From Gymnopilus junonius (lineage: Eukaryota > Basidiomycota > Agaricomycetes > Agaricales > Galerinaceae): a stretch of DNA of 64,000 bases. Within the stretch, counting starts at the first letter, position 1. Each line of letters opens with the position of its first letter. The notes under the pieces were generated by a model. The model was not told where the DNA came from. It saw only the letters and a program-made list of their open reading frames with translations, and ran no database searches. The position numbers were made by a program, and so were the translations under genes. Positions 26,320-36,423 of the stretch are shown here, one piece after another. The stretch covers positions 21,021 through 85,020 of the forward strand of contig JADNYJ010000164.1 of the NCBI GenBank assembly GCA_015501075.1, in the 5' to 3' direction.

Positions 26320-26404
26320 AGCCCCTTCCCCTCCTTATCTGATCTCCATCTCCCCCTCTCTCCCTTTCAACACCAGTCTTTAATCCTTCAGCGTATATAT
26401 CATC

Positions 26405-27018
26405 ATGGGTTGGTTCGGCGATGACTCTGATCAAGCTCAGGCTTACAACACCGTCGGTATTCTTCCCATTCCTGAGGCCATTGTAGCTGATCATCCCGCT
26501 TTTCATTTCAGTACAACGAGCTCCCCGAGAAGCACGAAGCGTCCCTGTCCCATGAGCTGATCGCCGGTGCTGCTGCTTTCGAGGTGAATACCTATCCCTT
26601 AGTGTTATCTTGATATTATCTGATCCCAATCGTACTAGGCCGCTAAGGCATACGAGAAGCACGTCGCTGACAACGGTCAACCCGAATCTCATGCCAAGGC
26701 AAAGGAGCTCCTGTAAGCTATCCATCTCATCTTACACCAACCAACATGCTCATAGCCTGCAGGGCTGGTTTCGCCGGCGCCTTCATCGACAGGGAGGTCG
26801 AGACCCGCGGTGTAAGTCCAATCCCCCCTGAATAGTAATTCTTTCGACGTGAGCTGATCCATTGCATTTAGCTCGACTTCGTCGACAAAGAGAAGGCCAA
26901 GCATCATGGTATGTCGACTGTATCGTTTAGTCAGTTCTCCGAGCCTGACTCCTATCCAACAGCTCGTGAACAAATCAACGAATACGTGACTGAGGAGAAC
27001 TACCAGATCAACTACTGA
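26405..27018 (+). CDS. cipC: CipC-like stress/antibiotic-response protein
   Basis: A small soluble protein of the concanamycin-induced protein C family, often strongly induced by stress or competitors; its biochemical role is unknown. Exons in order give MGWFGDDSDQAQAYNT, YNELPEKHEASLSHELIAGA, AAKAYEKHVADNGQPESHAK, AGFAGAFIDREVETRG, LDFVDKEKAKHH and AREQINEYVTEENYQINY, with the stop at 27016-27018. Four or five short introns interrupt about 120 codons. Splice sites are mostly standard (GTGAAT...TAG, GTAAGC...CAG, GTAAGT...TAG). The first donor (GTCGGT or GGTATT) is uncertain. The family signatures SHELIAGAA and KAYEKH are clear. Confidence 0.85.
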
Positions 27019-27799
27019 TTCAAATCCAAAGTCAAGAAGAGATTGTAGTTATACCTAAGTCGACGGTCATTTATAAGAATATGTAAAGAAGTGAATTGTT
27101 AAATTGAAATCGGAAACACTTGAATTACACCTTTGTGAGCGCGGATATCTTAAATCGCTTGCGCTTGATTCAGCTATTTTCACCACATCTGAGGTCAACA
27201 TTGCTAAGTGTAGACACTGAAATGATAGGGTATTTCCTGAAGCATGTCATCTGTCCGGGTAAGACGGCGAGGAAGAGTAGGTTAACGCACAAGACTCGAC
27301 CTGCTTAGCCAAGTTGCCATAGGTCGATTGCATTGCAGGAAGAATTTCGTCTGACGACTATTCATTTTAGCTTCCATTTCTTGTCAGTGTTTGTACTGCT
27401 TCTTCATCGAAGAGGTGCAATTCATTCATTCCCATTATGGGAAGAAAATGGAAACGAATTCTGCCCACTGAGTCCCCTTGCTATCGATGGTGTGTGTTGT
27501 TTGAAAGAGGTGGCAAAAAGGGTGAAAAGTTAGCTCAAGTAGATGCTGTTCAAACCAAGTCTAAACGGCCCTGTATCCTTGTCTCTCTGCCTCGAGGCTT
27601 TGGTGCATGCATACCCATAGGCTATGTGGAAGTAAAAAAGCTTATTTTTTCTTCTGCGGAATTTCCACGCCGGGTCTCTTGCGCTGGGGAGAAAGACATG
27701 GCCATGCTAGTGGACAGATATCCTTCTTGACAAATAGATTAGCAAAAATATATTCTATTGAAATCAATCAGCGAAATACTCTAAGGCCAACTATATCAT
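27019..27799. other. Intergenic between convergent genes
   Basis: Contains 3' untranslated regions of CipC (+) and of the lactonase-family gene (-). Frames here (up to 97 codons) have no motifs. Confidence 0.45.
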
Positions 27800-29272
27800 T
27801 CAAACAAAAACAAAACTCGTCCGATTCGCAACTTCAGTATTCCTGGCTACCAGGGTCAAATTGTGACCACCATCGACCCTTCTGAACATAGCCACTCCAC
27901 CGTCCAAGTTGGCTCCAGCAATCAGGTACTCATCTCCTCCATCATCCACGCGGCCAAGAGTCATGCTCCTGATTTGCCTCAGCCCAGTGAAGACTTGCGT
28001 TTGGAGTATCAAGTCACCGGATACCTGAGCCTGAGCAGTTGGGCCAACGGGTTGGGGTGTATCGTCCTCTCGGATCTGCCATTGTCGTGCATGGGCCCGA
28101 AGAATCGGAGACGACGAAGCCTGTGCTGATGGCGTAGCTCCTGTTGTCGTTGACCCGTAGAATTCATATCCATCGTGATGTTCTTGACAAATTCAAAGAT
28201 AGCGATCGAGTCCCCGCGAGGGTCAAAGTTGGGTCCGGTATTCCGATTGCTGACATAAATAAGAGAATCGGGGAATTTCTGAGTAGGCTTTGAGATGAGG
28301 ATCTCAGCGCCGGCAAAGGAGCTCTTGCTCTTGAAGTCTTCGGGTATGATGGAGACGTTCGCGATGAGGGGTAGTGTAGTTCCGTTGGGAGCTTCAGGAA
28401 TATGTTGGGCGGTCAATGTGGACGTGAGTTCGTTGACCACAAATAGAATGCCATCTGAATGGGTGATAGATTAGAAAAGGTTTTTCAAGGCGGAATGATT
28501 TAGACGACATACCGTGAATGGCCATGCGTCGTGGTCCGTTACCAGGAACAACGTCGATTTGGCCTTGCACTTTGAAATGTCCAGCAGCTCCGTCATGCGC
28601 AAGGCGCCAAATTTTATCAGCACCCTAAGTGTGAAGGAAGATATCTCAGTTGTGTTTCCGAAGGGGCGAATGGGAAATACGTACAAAATCAGAGACGAGA
28701 ACTTCCTCCTTGTGTTCTAACGACATATGGGGGTTAGAAGGACCGCCGTTCACAGGAAATTCAACAACAGGCGAGTCCGTCTGGAAATGCAAAGGATCAT
28801 TTGGCATGGTCGCGACAAGGGAGCAGTTTGGTGAGCCAAACTAGACACGAATTATTAGAGCCTGGTACGATCAGAAGAAGGTGGACGTAAAGACTCACAT
28901 TCATGGCTGTAACCTCGCCTGTGGAAAGAGGGTTCGTAAAAGTAGGTCCAGCACCGCGGCTGGTGACGGTGTCAGCCAAGGTGAGGCCACCATCTGGGTT
29001 CATTAGGAACGATTGTAGACTCCCGACAGGGTAATTTTCATTCACGGCACTGTAAGGCGAAAGAACATCACTGGTCAGCCTTGTTCAAACATATTGGATC
29101 CATAAATTGACGCACTAGAGAACACTAATATTCTGAGGATGAGAGGCTATCCAAGAAGGGTTGTCCCCGGTTGTAGTCTGCTTCGTAAGAGAGAGCGCGG
29201 AAGTATGGAATTGAAGACATAGGTGGCGACGAAAGTGGAAAAGCCACCTGCAAGGATCGTGAAGTTGACCAT
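27800..29272 (-). CDS. Beta-propeller lactonase-family protein (carboxymuconate cyclase-like)
   Basis: The family includes 6-phosphogluconolactonase and the fungal 3-carboxy-cis,cis-muconate lactonising enzyme, a seven-bladed propeller. ATG at 29272 starts MVNFTILAGGFSTFVATYVF. Blade-type motifs follow: NPSWIASHPQNISVLYAVNE (across an intron), GPTFTNPLSTGEVTAMN, SNPHMSLEHKEEVLVSDF, GADKIWRLAHDG, IHDGILFVVNEL, FAGAEILIS, SLIYVSNRNTGPNFDPRGD and IAIFEFVKNITM. The C-terminus is RQIRSMTLGRVDDGGDEYLI then VAMFRRVDGGHN. Two single-base breaks are inferred: near 29210 (YVFN must enter HTSALSLTKQTT) and near 28170 (KNITM must enter GYEFYGSTTTGATP). Both are cured by one added base. Whether it acts on carboxymuconate, as the hydrolase gene 7 kb away hints, is open. 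Confidence 0.7.
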
Positions 29273-29711
29273 TGGCCGTGAGAATAAAATACTATATTCG
29301 TTTGAAGGGGAAAGAAAGTCGTTAAAGCTGCCTAAAAGAAAGGATAGAAAGAGGTTGATCAAAATGGACTCAATGCCAGAGGTTTAAATATATGCCTTGC
29401 GGGGCCAAGGCGAATTAAACAATAATGCCCGAAGGAACGACGCCACCTAAACCCGTAAAGGCACAATGGAGGAGAAAAGCGCTTATTGTCAAGGTAGTAA
29501 TGACGAAAGAAAAAAAGCTTTCACAAAGACTAAGACTGAGATTTTTCAAGTACGAAAATGCAATGCTTATTCAATAAACGATAACAAAATACTACAGGCA
29601 TATGTATACAGTAATTCTACAAGAGTCAATGTTCAAGGAATATCCATAAAATTGGAAACAAGCGATATAAAAAAGCAAGTCTATGTGAAGCATAACTCAA
29701 AAGCGAATCGA

Positions 29712-32016
29712 TTACCAAGAAAGAGGCGAGGCCTAAAAGAAGAGACGCATTAGACGAAGGCCGAAATAGTCAAGAGAAAAAAACATACAGTCTTGTCGCA
29801 GCGGCGCTCCATGATTTGCTTGACCTTCTCGTACTCGTTGCCGTGATCGCAGTGCTGCTGGAAGCATTGCTTGTTATCGTTGAGCCATTGCTGATCGGCG
29901 CAGAGGCAATTCCAGTCGGACGGCTTGCACTCGGTGACGGTTCCGGAGCAATGCTGAGAGCAGTCTATGAAGGCAAGAAGGTCAGCAAAAACGTAAAAAT
30001 AAATAACAAAACTAGGAAAGACATACGAGGCCAAGTATTGGAGTGCGTGGAAGACTCGCTGGGTGCGTTGGCACCAGTGCGACCATTAGGTCCGCTAGTG
30101 TTGTAGGGAGAAGAGCGACTACCGGTAGGAGTAGCGGTGACATTGAATGGAGAACCAGAAGAGTTAGTGCCACTAGGGATAGGAGAGCCGGTGATGTTGC
30201 CTGCCCGTCGACTGTAAGCGCGAAGGGGCTCGGAACGAGGACCATAAGAACCATAGCCCTTGCCCCTGCCATAGCCGCGCTTGTGAACGTCGCCGTACAC
30301 GCCGTTATCGTGCTTCTCCTGTCCGTAGCCGTCGTTCTTGCGGGAGTGGTCGTCATCGTCGTGAATGTGGATGTGAGCATGGATGTTGTCATTGGAGTCA
30401 GAACGATGTTGATCCTTGTCGTGGTCATCCTTGCCATAGCCGTCCTTGTTATTGCCATCCTTGCCGTAGCCATCCTGGCCATCGTCATCCTTGCCATAGC
30501 CGTCCTTGTTATTGCCATCCTTGCCGTAGCCATCCTGGCCATCCTGGCCATCGTCTCCGCGCTTGTGAACGTCGCCGTACACGCCGTTATCGTGCTTCTC
30601 CTGTCCGTAGCCGTCGTTCTTGCGGGAGTGGTCGTCATCGTCGTGAATGTGGATGTGAGCATGGATGTTGTCATTGGAGTCAGAACGATGTTGATCCTTG
30701 TCGTGGTCATCCTTGCCATAGCCGTCCTTGTTATTGCCATCCTTGCCGTAGCCATCCTTGCCATAGCCGTCCTTGTTATTGCCATCCTTGCCGTAGCCAT
30801 CCTGGCCATCCTGGCCATCGTCATCCTTGCCATAGCCGTCCTTGTTATTGCCATCCTTGCCGTAGCCATCCTGGTCATCCTGGGCATCGTCTCCGCGCTT
30901 GTGAACGTCGCTGTACCCGCCGTTGTCGTGCTTATCCTGTCCGTAGCCGTGGTTCTTGCGGGAGTGGTCACCATTGTCGTGGATGTGGATGTGAGCGTGG
31001 ATGTTGTCGTTGGAGTTAGAACGATGGTGATCCTTGTCCTTGCCATAACCGTCCTTGCCATAGCCACTCTTGTTGTCATCATCCTTCTTGCCGTAGCCAT
31101 CCTTGCCGTAGCCATCCTCATCATCGTCTCCGCGCTTGTGGATGTCGCCGTACGCGCCGTTGTCGTGCTTCTCCTGTCCATAGCCGTGGTTCTTGCGAGA
31201 GTGGTCGTCGTCGTGGATGTGGATGTGGGCATGGATGTTGTCATTAGAACGATGATGGTCCTTGTCGTGGTCGTCCTTGCCATAGCCGTCCTTGTTGCCG
31301 TCCTTGCCATAGCCTCCTTGTTGCCATCCTTGCCATAACCATCCTTGTTGTCGCCATTCTCGTTGCCGTCGTCGCCGCGCCTATGGACGTCGCTGTACCC
31401 GCCGTCGTGGAGCTTGTCCTCGTGGTCCTTGCGGGAGCGATCGTCGTCATGGATGTGGATGTGAGCGTGGATTTGTCATTAGAGTCAGCCGATAATGATC
31501 CTTGTCATTGTTGTCCTTGCCATCGCCGTCCTTGCCATAGCCGTCCTTGCCATCGCCATCCTTGCCATAGCCGTCATTGCCATCGCCGTCCTTGCCATAG
31601 CCGTCCTTGCCATCGCCGTCCTTGCCATCGCCGTCACCGCGCCTACGAACGTCACCGTAACCGCTGCCGTGGTGGTCCTTCTGACCATAGCCCTTTCCAC
31701 GATGGTGATCCTTGCCATGGCTATAGCCCTTGCCATAACCCTTGCCATAGCTGTCACCGCGCTTGTGGACGCCGATATACCCGTCGTTGCCGTCGTGCTT
31801 CTCGTCCTTTCCGTTGCCGTAGCCCTTGCGAGAGCGATCGTCGTCGTCGATGTGGGCGTGAGCGTGGATGTGGATGTTGTCGTTGGACTTCTGACCGTAG
31901 CCGGAGACGTCGTCGTGGCCGTACCCTGGGGCGTCGCCGCGGATCTCAAGAGTGAGAGCGGAGGCAGAAGCGATGGCGACGGCGACGAGGCCGACGGAAA
32001 CAGTGAAGAAACGCAT
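29712..32016 (-). CDS. Secreted His/Asp-repeat protein with dibasic processing sites and a C-terminal CFEM domain
   Basis: ATG at 32016 starts a signal peptide (MRFFTVSVGLVAVAIASASA). About 600 residues of Gly/Lys/Asp/His repeats follow. Six blocks of SNDNIHAHIHIHDDDD type are visible, with KDGYGKDG linkers, and seven dibasic sites of the VHKRG/VRRRG type (minus-strand codons near 31757, 31638, 31376, 31132, 30893, 30557 and 30275). A Ser/Thr/Asn-rich stretch with NIT, NSS, NVT and NTS glycosylation sites leads to the splice site. Intron 29965-30026 (GTATGT...CATAG) joins TWP to HCSQHC. Exon 29789-29964 encodes a CFEM domain with eight Cys spaced 3-6-6-1-11-4-16, and PSDWNCLC supplies the Asp-x-x-Cys-x-Cys expected for haem contact. 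Intron 29733-29788 leads to a short end, ASPLSW. Three one-base gaps (31472, 31488, 31314) break, then restore, the frame. Total coding length is 2187 bases, a multiple of 3. Confidence 0.75.
30275..31490 (-). repeat. Coding tandem repeat array, recent 282-bp unit duplication
   Basis: The block starting ccgcgcttgtgaacgtcgcc at 30275 recurs at 30557, a period of 282 bp, and is identical for about 200 bp. More diverged units begin near 30893, 31132 and 31376. Unit length varies because the inner KDGYGKDG-type words also vary in number. The near-identity of the two 3' units shows recent expansion or gene conversion. Confidence 0.8.
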
Positions 32017-32124
32017 GTTGATGTTGATTTAGAGTGCGATAAAGACTGGAAGAATGCAAAAGATGAGGATGTGTAGAGTTGTAAAAGCTTGAGGAATGAA
32101 GACAACAATTCGCCCAGAGAGCTG

Positions 32125-32132
32125 CCTTTATA
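32125..32132 (-). promoter_or_regulatory. TATA box of the CFEM repeat-protein gene
   Basis: TATAAAGG on the minus strand, about 110 bp before the ATG at 32016. Confidence 0.55.
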
Positions 32133-32502
32133 CCAATGAACTTAGGAGAACAGTACGCCGATGCTAAACGCATAGTGCGAAACAGAAGGCGAGCAAAGTC
32201 TCAGTCCGAGTCAACCTTCAGTCAGGCGAATGGTTAGGAGCCTCAGCCTCCTAAGCAAGTGGGGTCGAGACATGACTCTTTGGCGCACAGAGCGTCACCA
32301 TGACGGTTAGAGCAGAATGCAGTGACGAAAGACAGCGTAGCATGGGCCCACAGTTCTAAGTTGTCGGAGCAGTTCAGTTCATAGGCGGTTGTTTACTGCT
32401 ATTTATAGGTCACCTGGCTAGCGCTGGTAAGTTCAACCTTAGCAGCCCATACAACAGGAATTCGGGCTACATACCAATAGCAAGACTTGAAAAATATGGC
32501 AC

Positions 32503-34023
32503 TTACGGATTATGAAATGCAAATTTAGCGAAAAAGAGTAAACGAGAGCTCATTTGCGTCGTAGCCGACACATTAGAGCTTCTCATTACGCTCTGCATAA
32601 CAACCCGCTGAGCCTGCGTCAAAATGAGTATGACCTGCCTTAACGTAAGAAGTTAAAAAAAATTTCACGAACCTGTGCATAATCCACCTCTGCCGATCGA
32701 AGTGCTGCTGTAGGCGTTCGAACTGGTCGGCCGCGAGCTGCAGGCTCACCATATTCTTCCATCATTCGAGGTTCTTCAATCTATGAAAGTGTTCGGTTAT
32801 CAGAAAAGTCACTTTAAAATTTTAGGAAAGCCTATAAAACCAAACCTACCTCCTCGATCAACAATCGTCAGCTATACATCCTGCCGTAGTCCATATTTAC
32901 ATTATTATCCGCCAGAGCGAATAGTATACACATCCTCAACAGTCAATGAATTGATCTGTTTCCCTTTTGCCTTCATCTGCGCGTGTACTTCCTTCACGAC
33001 GTCTTCGATGAGCATAGACTGCTCGTATACATTGTCCACGATTTCTCTGCTATACTCGCTTATCAACTTTTCCGTTTCGATAGTCTATATAGCTGTTCCG
33101 GCGGTAGTCTCCTAGCTTATCAGCCAGAGTGAGAGGGATCATTTTGCCGCAGAGAGATGATTGATTTAATTATGCGTTCAAATTAGCATACGTTGGGGTT
33201 AAGGCCCGACCTTGTAATCTCCGTCAATGCCCTGTAGAAATCCACGGCATGCTAGTTTAGATGACATTATGAATCACCAGAAACATAGAAAAATAAGGCG
33301 CCAAATTCATACATACCTTGTATCGGCTTAAGATAGGCTCGAAGCAATAACATACTAATCAGAGATTTAAATATATGTAATTCTGTTATGATAATGAGTA
33401 TATAAAACAAAAAGCGTTCTTACTTACCAGTGTAATTCCCCGCTCAGCCATTTGTCAAGCAACACGTAATGGATCATTTTCTATGCCTCAACCATGCCAT
33501 GAAAAGCTAAGCAAAGATTTTGTAATGTCCCAGTTACGATCAGGAGATACATCGAATCCATCCTTATTCTCCCCAATTCCATGAGGCGGAGCATCCGTAA
33601 TAAGCAACACCATCTTCACCGCGTCCTCCCTCCACTCCATATTCAACCCCTCCGCCAGCGCAGCCGTCTGTGCCTCGGGACCATCACCACTTCCCTCTGC
33701 CTTGAGCTTCTTCAGGTTCTTTTCCATAACTCTAATATTTGAAGTGAACCCAAAGTTCTTCGTGACGTACATTTTATCTTGAGGAGGGTGATCGCAGGAA
33801 GCGATGAGCCCGAACGGATGTTCTGCGGGGACATATTGGACGTGGTTGCGATTTTGGTGCAGATGGAGCGGACGGCGGTTTTGGGAGAGTCGATGTAGGG
33901 TTCTTGGCTGGCAGTTGTGTCTTGCAGAAAGAGTACATCACTGCATTTGTTTAATGTTTTGAAGCAGTAGAATGCGAGAGGCTTCGGAGCGTACATTTGA
34001 TCCTTGGAAGCTGCCCCATCCAT
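32503..34023 (-). pseudogene. von Willebrand A-domain protein, decayed paralog of the gene at 40522
   Basis: ATG at 34023 (MDGAASKDQM) is followed by an intron and [16 protein letters not shown], a vWA metal-ion (MIDAS) motif of D-x-T-x-S form. [32 protein letters not shown] and [15 protein letters not shown] match the paralog residue by residue. Later exons recognisable by the same comparison are [44 protein letters not shown] and AQRVVMQSVMRSSN, ending at 32503. Damage is a TGA at 33455-33457 where the paralog has Arg (ARQMAERG), and one-base gaps near 33815 and 33341. The gaps alone could be assembly errors. The nonsense codon suggests real decay, or a read error of another kind. Transcribed towards the repeat-protein gene. 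Confidence 0.65.
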
Positions 34024-34170
34024 GGCACTAGGGTCCTCTTTCTTCTCAGTCTTGCTAGGCTCCTACCTGCAGCCCTTTTTCGACTTCACAGTTGTCTTTC
34101 TGCAAAGCAGCCATGACAACATAGCGGGCAAGATGACTGGGAACGCTTTTTCTTCGTCCCTAATCTCACG

Positions 34171-34177
34171 TTTTATA
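34171..34177 (-). promoter_or_regulatory. TATA box of the decayed vWA gene
   Basis: TATAAAA on the minus strand, about 150 bp before the ATG at 34023. The paralog's box is 82-88 bp from its ATG. Confidence 0.4.
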
Positions 34178-35089
34178 CACCAGTACAAGGGTTGACGTGC
34201 TGCGCCACAGATTCACAAGATCCTCATGGCATGTAGTCGGGACATGCAAGTGATTGCCAGATGAGCGTCGGGTAATGTGCTTGTGCAATTAACAAAGATA
34301 CGGTACTCGTATCAAATGCTGTGTATCCCGTCCAACGTGGTGAGATCTGTATATGTGAGCAACCGAAATAAAGAAAAGGTCGAACTCACGGTATCAGCTC
34401 GACAAGCTATGCATGGCCTTGGAAGGCTGTGCGTTCTCTCATGTTATTTTTGCTTGAGGCCAATATGTGTACCTGGATGTTGCACTGAATTCTTGTGAAC
34501 AAATTCCTTTCCATGGGCGAATTACCTCGAATTTATCTGTAGATTGCAGAAAGAAGCAGAAATTGGTGCTGCGACTCCAAGGATTTCTAAACACGTGATA
34601 CAATTCGACGCGTCGCGTCGCCCAATCTTACCGGGCCGACGAAAACCAGAATCCACTGCATGCATGCTATGTTCCATTCTGATTTCGAGAGCTGGCAAGG
34701 TGCTTACGAGTACATAATACCTGAGTTATCATTAGCGTATCAGCCAAATTACCAATTACAATTATCCAAAGAAGCAAGATTCTTCAATCGCGCTAGAAGT
34801 ACAAGGATAGCAATGAATACCTAAGGTACACCTGAGATAAATTATCTTCGTAAGGATATCTCACTCATATATCGAGATTATAACAAGGTATCTTCCTCTT
34901 GAGAGCAGAACAGGATTTCAGAAGGGTTGGTAAGTAAACGATAACGACATGTTGTGATTTTTGAATATCGTCGCTATGGATGCAATATTGTGAATCGAGG
35001 ACGGGTGTATAAAAGGGTTGCAGACAAGGAGGCAAATCTTAGGCAGGAAGCCGTATTTTCTTGACTGCGGGCGATGATGGGGTTATACA
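34178..35089. other. Intergenic, no gene recognised
   Basis: Only short frames. No repeats with clear ends. Confidence 0.45.
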
Positions 35090-36237
35090 TCATTGCACCT
35101 TTTTCTTCGCCTTCTTGCTCGGCGACGTGATAGCAGTGGGCTTGGAAGGCACCTGAGCCGGGCTTAAAGGTATCAACCAGTGTTGCTTGATGACACGCGC
35201 AGCAAAAAAGAGTCCTAGAACGACTCCTGCCAGCGATTTGGCCTCAAGAGAGTTGAGCGGAGGAAAGTCTGAATCCGCATGAGGTTTGCGGGTTCCAGAA
35301 AGCAAAGGAGAAGATAAGATGAGCGTGGTATAGGTATGGAGAGACGTGAACGCTGGATGATGTGTGGTGCTGCTATAAATTAAAGCTGAAGAAATTTACT
35401 GGCATGTTCAGGGAAAGTTGAATGGGAAGAAAAAGCAGCACTGACCGACGAGAGAACCTCCCCATATATCTAAAGTACCTGCCCATCCTGCACCGGCACG
35501 AAGTGGTGGAGGCGTTGAGAATGTCCAATTTGGGCTCCATAGGCTGAATGTGGCAGCAGAAAGACCTCCGCCAGAGGAAGCAATAGCCCCGAGCAAGAAA
35601 TGTGCTAACGGCGAGTTTCGGTAATCTGGGTGGACGTTAGGTGATGCAAATAGTCCGAGAGTAAGGGTGACTGCATTAGCACGCAGAAGAGCATCGACCG
35701 GCCAGAAAACGGTATCGAGAATAGGAGGGTATAGCAGCTAATAGGATTGTTAGTCAAGTAATAAGGTAGTGGAGTGGGGGGGTGGAACGGCTTACATCTG
35801 GGAACGCCTGGAACAGCAGTGTAAAAAATAGGTGGACAGAGATATAGTTGATGGCCGGGTGGAAAGAATAGAGCATAGGAGGAGGTAAGCCCAACCAAAA
35901 ATGTGAAAGAAGCCCTCCACCCCACGCCTGCAATATGAATGATTGACGAATCTGGAATCAGCGCAGCACTTGTTCCCCTTTCCGAGACGAATCGGAAGCA
36001 ATCCACTGGATTTCATCCACGCACCATAATCAGGAATCCGAATATATAAGTACCCCATGAAAGTGGTGTTGGTGACTTGCGTGCGTTGGACTGGAAAACC
36101 ATGGAAATACGCGCTGCGTGCAGAGTTGGCGCCAAAGCATACGGAAACCAGATTGGGTGGACCTTGGTGGTGTTGATAAAGACAAACGCATCTGCTACTG
36201 GACGCAGATATTCCGTTACTGATGATGCCAATTCCAT
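35090..36237 (-). CDS. Multi-pass membrane protein with a lysine-rich C-terminus
   Basis: Four or five exons give a protein of roughly 330-350 residues. Exon 1 (ATG 36237) is MELASSVTEYLRPVADAFVF, with KVHPIWFPYALAPTLHAAR. Exon 2 reads AWGGGLLSHFWLGLPPPMLY, then INYISVHLFFTLLFQAFPD. Exon 3 has PPILDTVFWPVDALLRANAV, LAHFLLGAIASSGGGLSAAT and LDIWGGSLV. The last exon carries SLAGVVLGLFFAARVIKQHW and ends KKAKKKVQ, a basic tail compatible with ER residence. Repeated GGG-plus-hydrophobic segments and about six predicted helices recall trimeric intracellular cation (TRIC) channel-like proteins, but I cannot confirm that. The gene diverges from the decarboxylase-hydrolase gene with only 186 bp between the two ATGs, so they probably share a promoter region. 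Confidence 0.6.
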
Positions 36238-36423
36238 GGCGTCAAGGTGTGCTAGAGAGGAGGATGAGTTGGGCGTGATTACATCACTAATGACTTATGT
36301 AAGAATGGTCACGTTCAAAGAAAATAGGGGCTTTACCGGGTAACCTTCATCCGGTGCTTTCTGTCATCTGAACGAAATGATACCATCCTACGTTTGCTTC
36401 TGCTCATCCACAATCTATCTCAT

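Noticed and set aside
30012..31310. 432-codon minus-strand frame rich in Thr, Ala, Arg and Met
   Set aside because: A shifted frame of the same repeats. The frame encoding HAHIHIH, KRG and CFEM is the one joined by good splice sites to the signal peptide and the Cys domain.
30043..31338. 431-codon open frame on the plus strand, very Val/Ile/Ala-rich, looking like a giant membrane protein
   Set aside because: It is the complement of the His/Asp/Gly repeat gene. The biased repeat codons keep all frames open. It has no independent start, splice or family support.
30275..31490. Regular repeats that could be taken for a CRISPR or satellite array
   Set aside because: Units are coding, in frame and variable in length, and lie inside a spliced eukaryotic gene.
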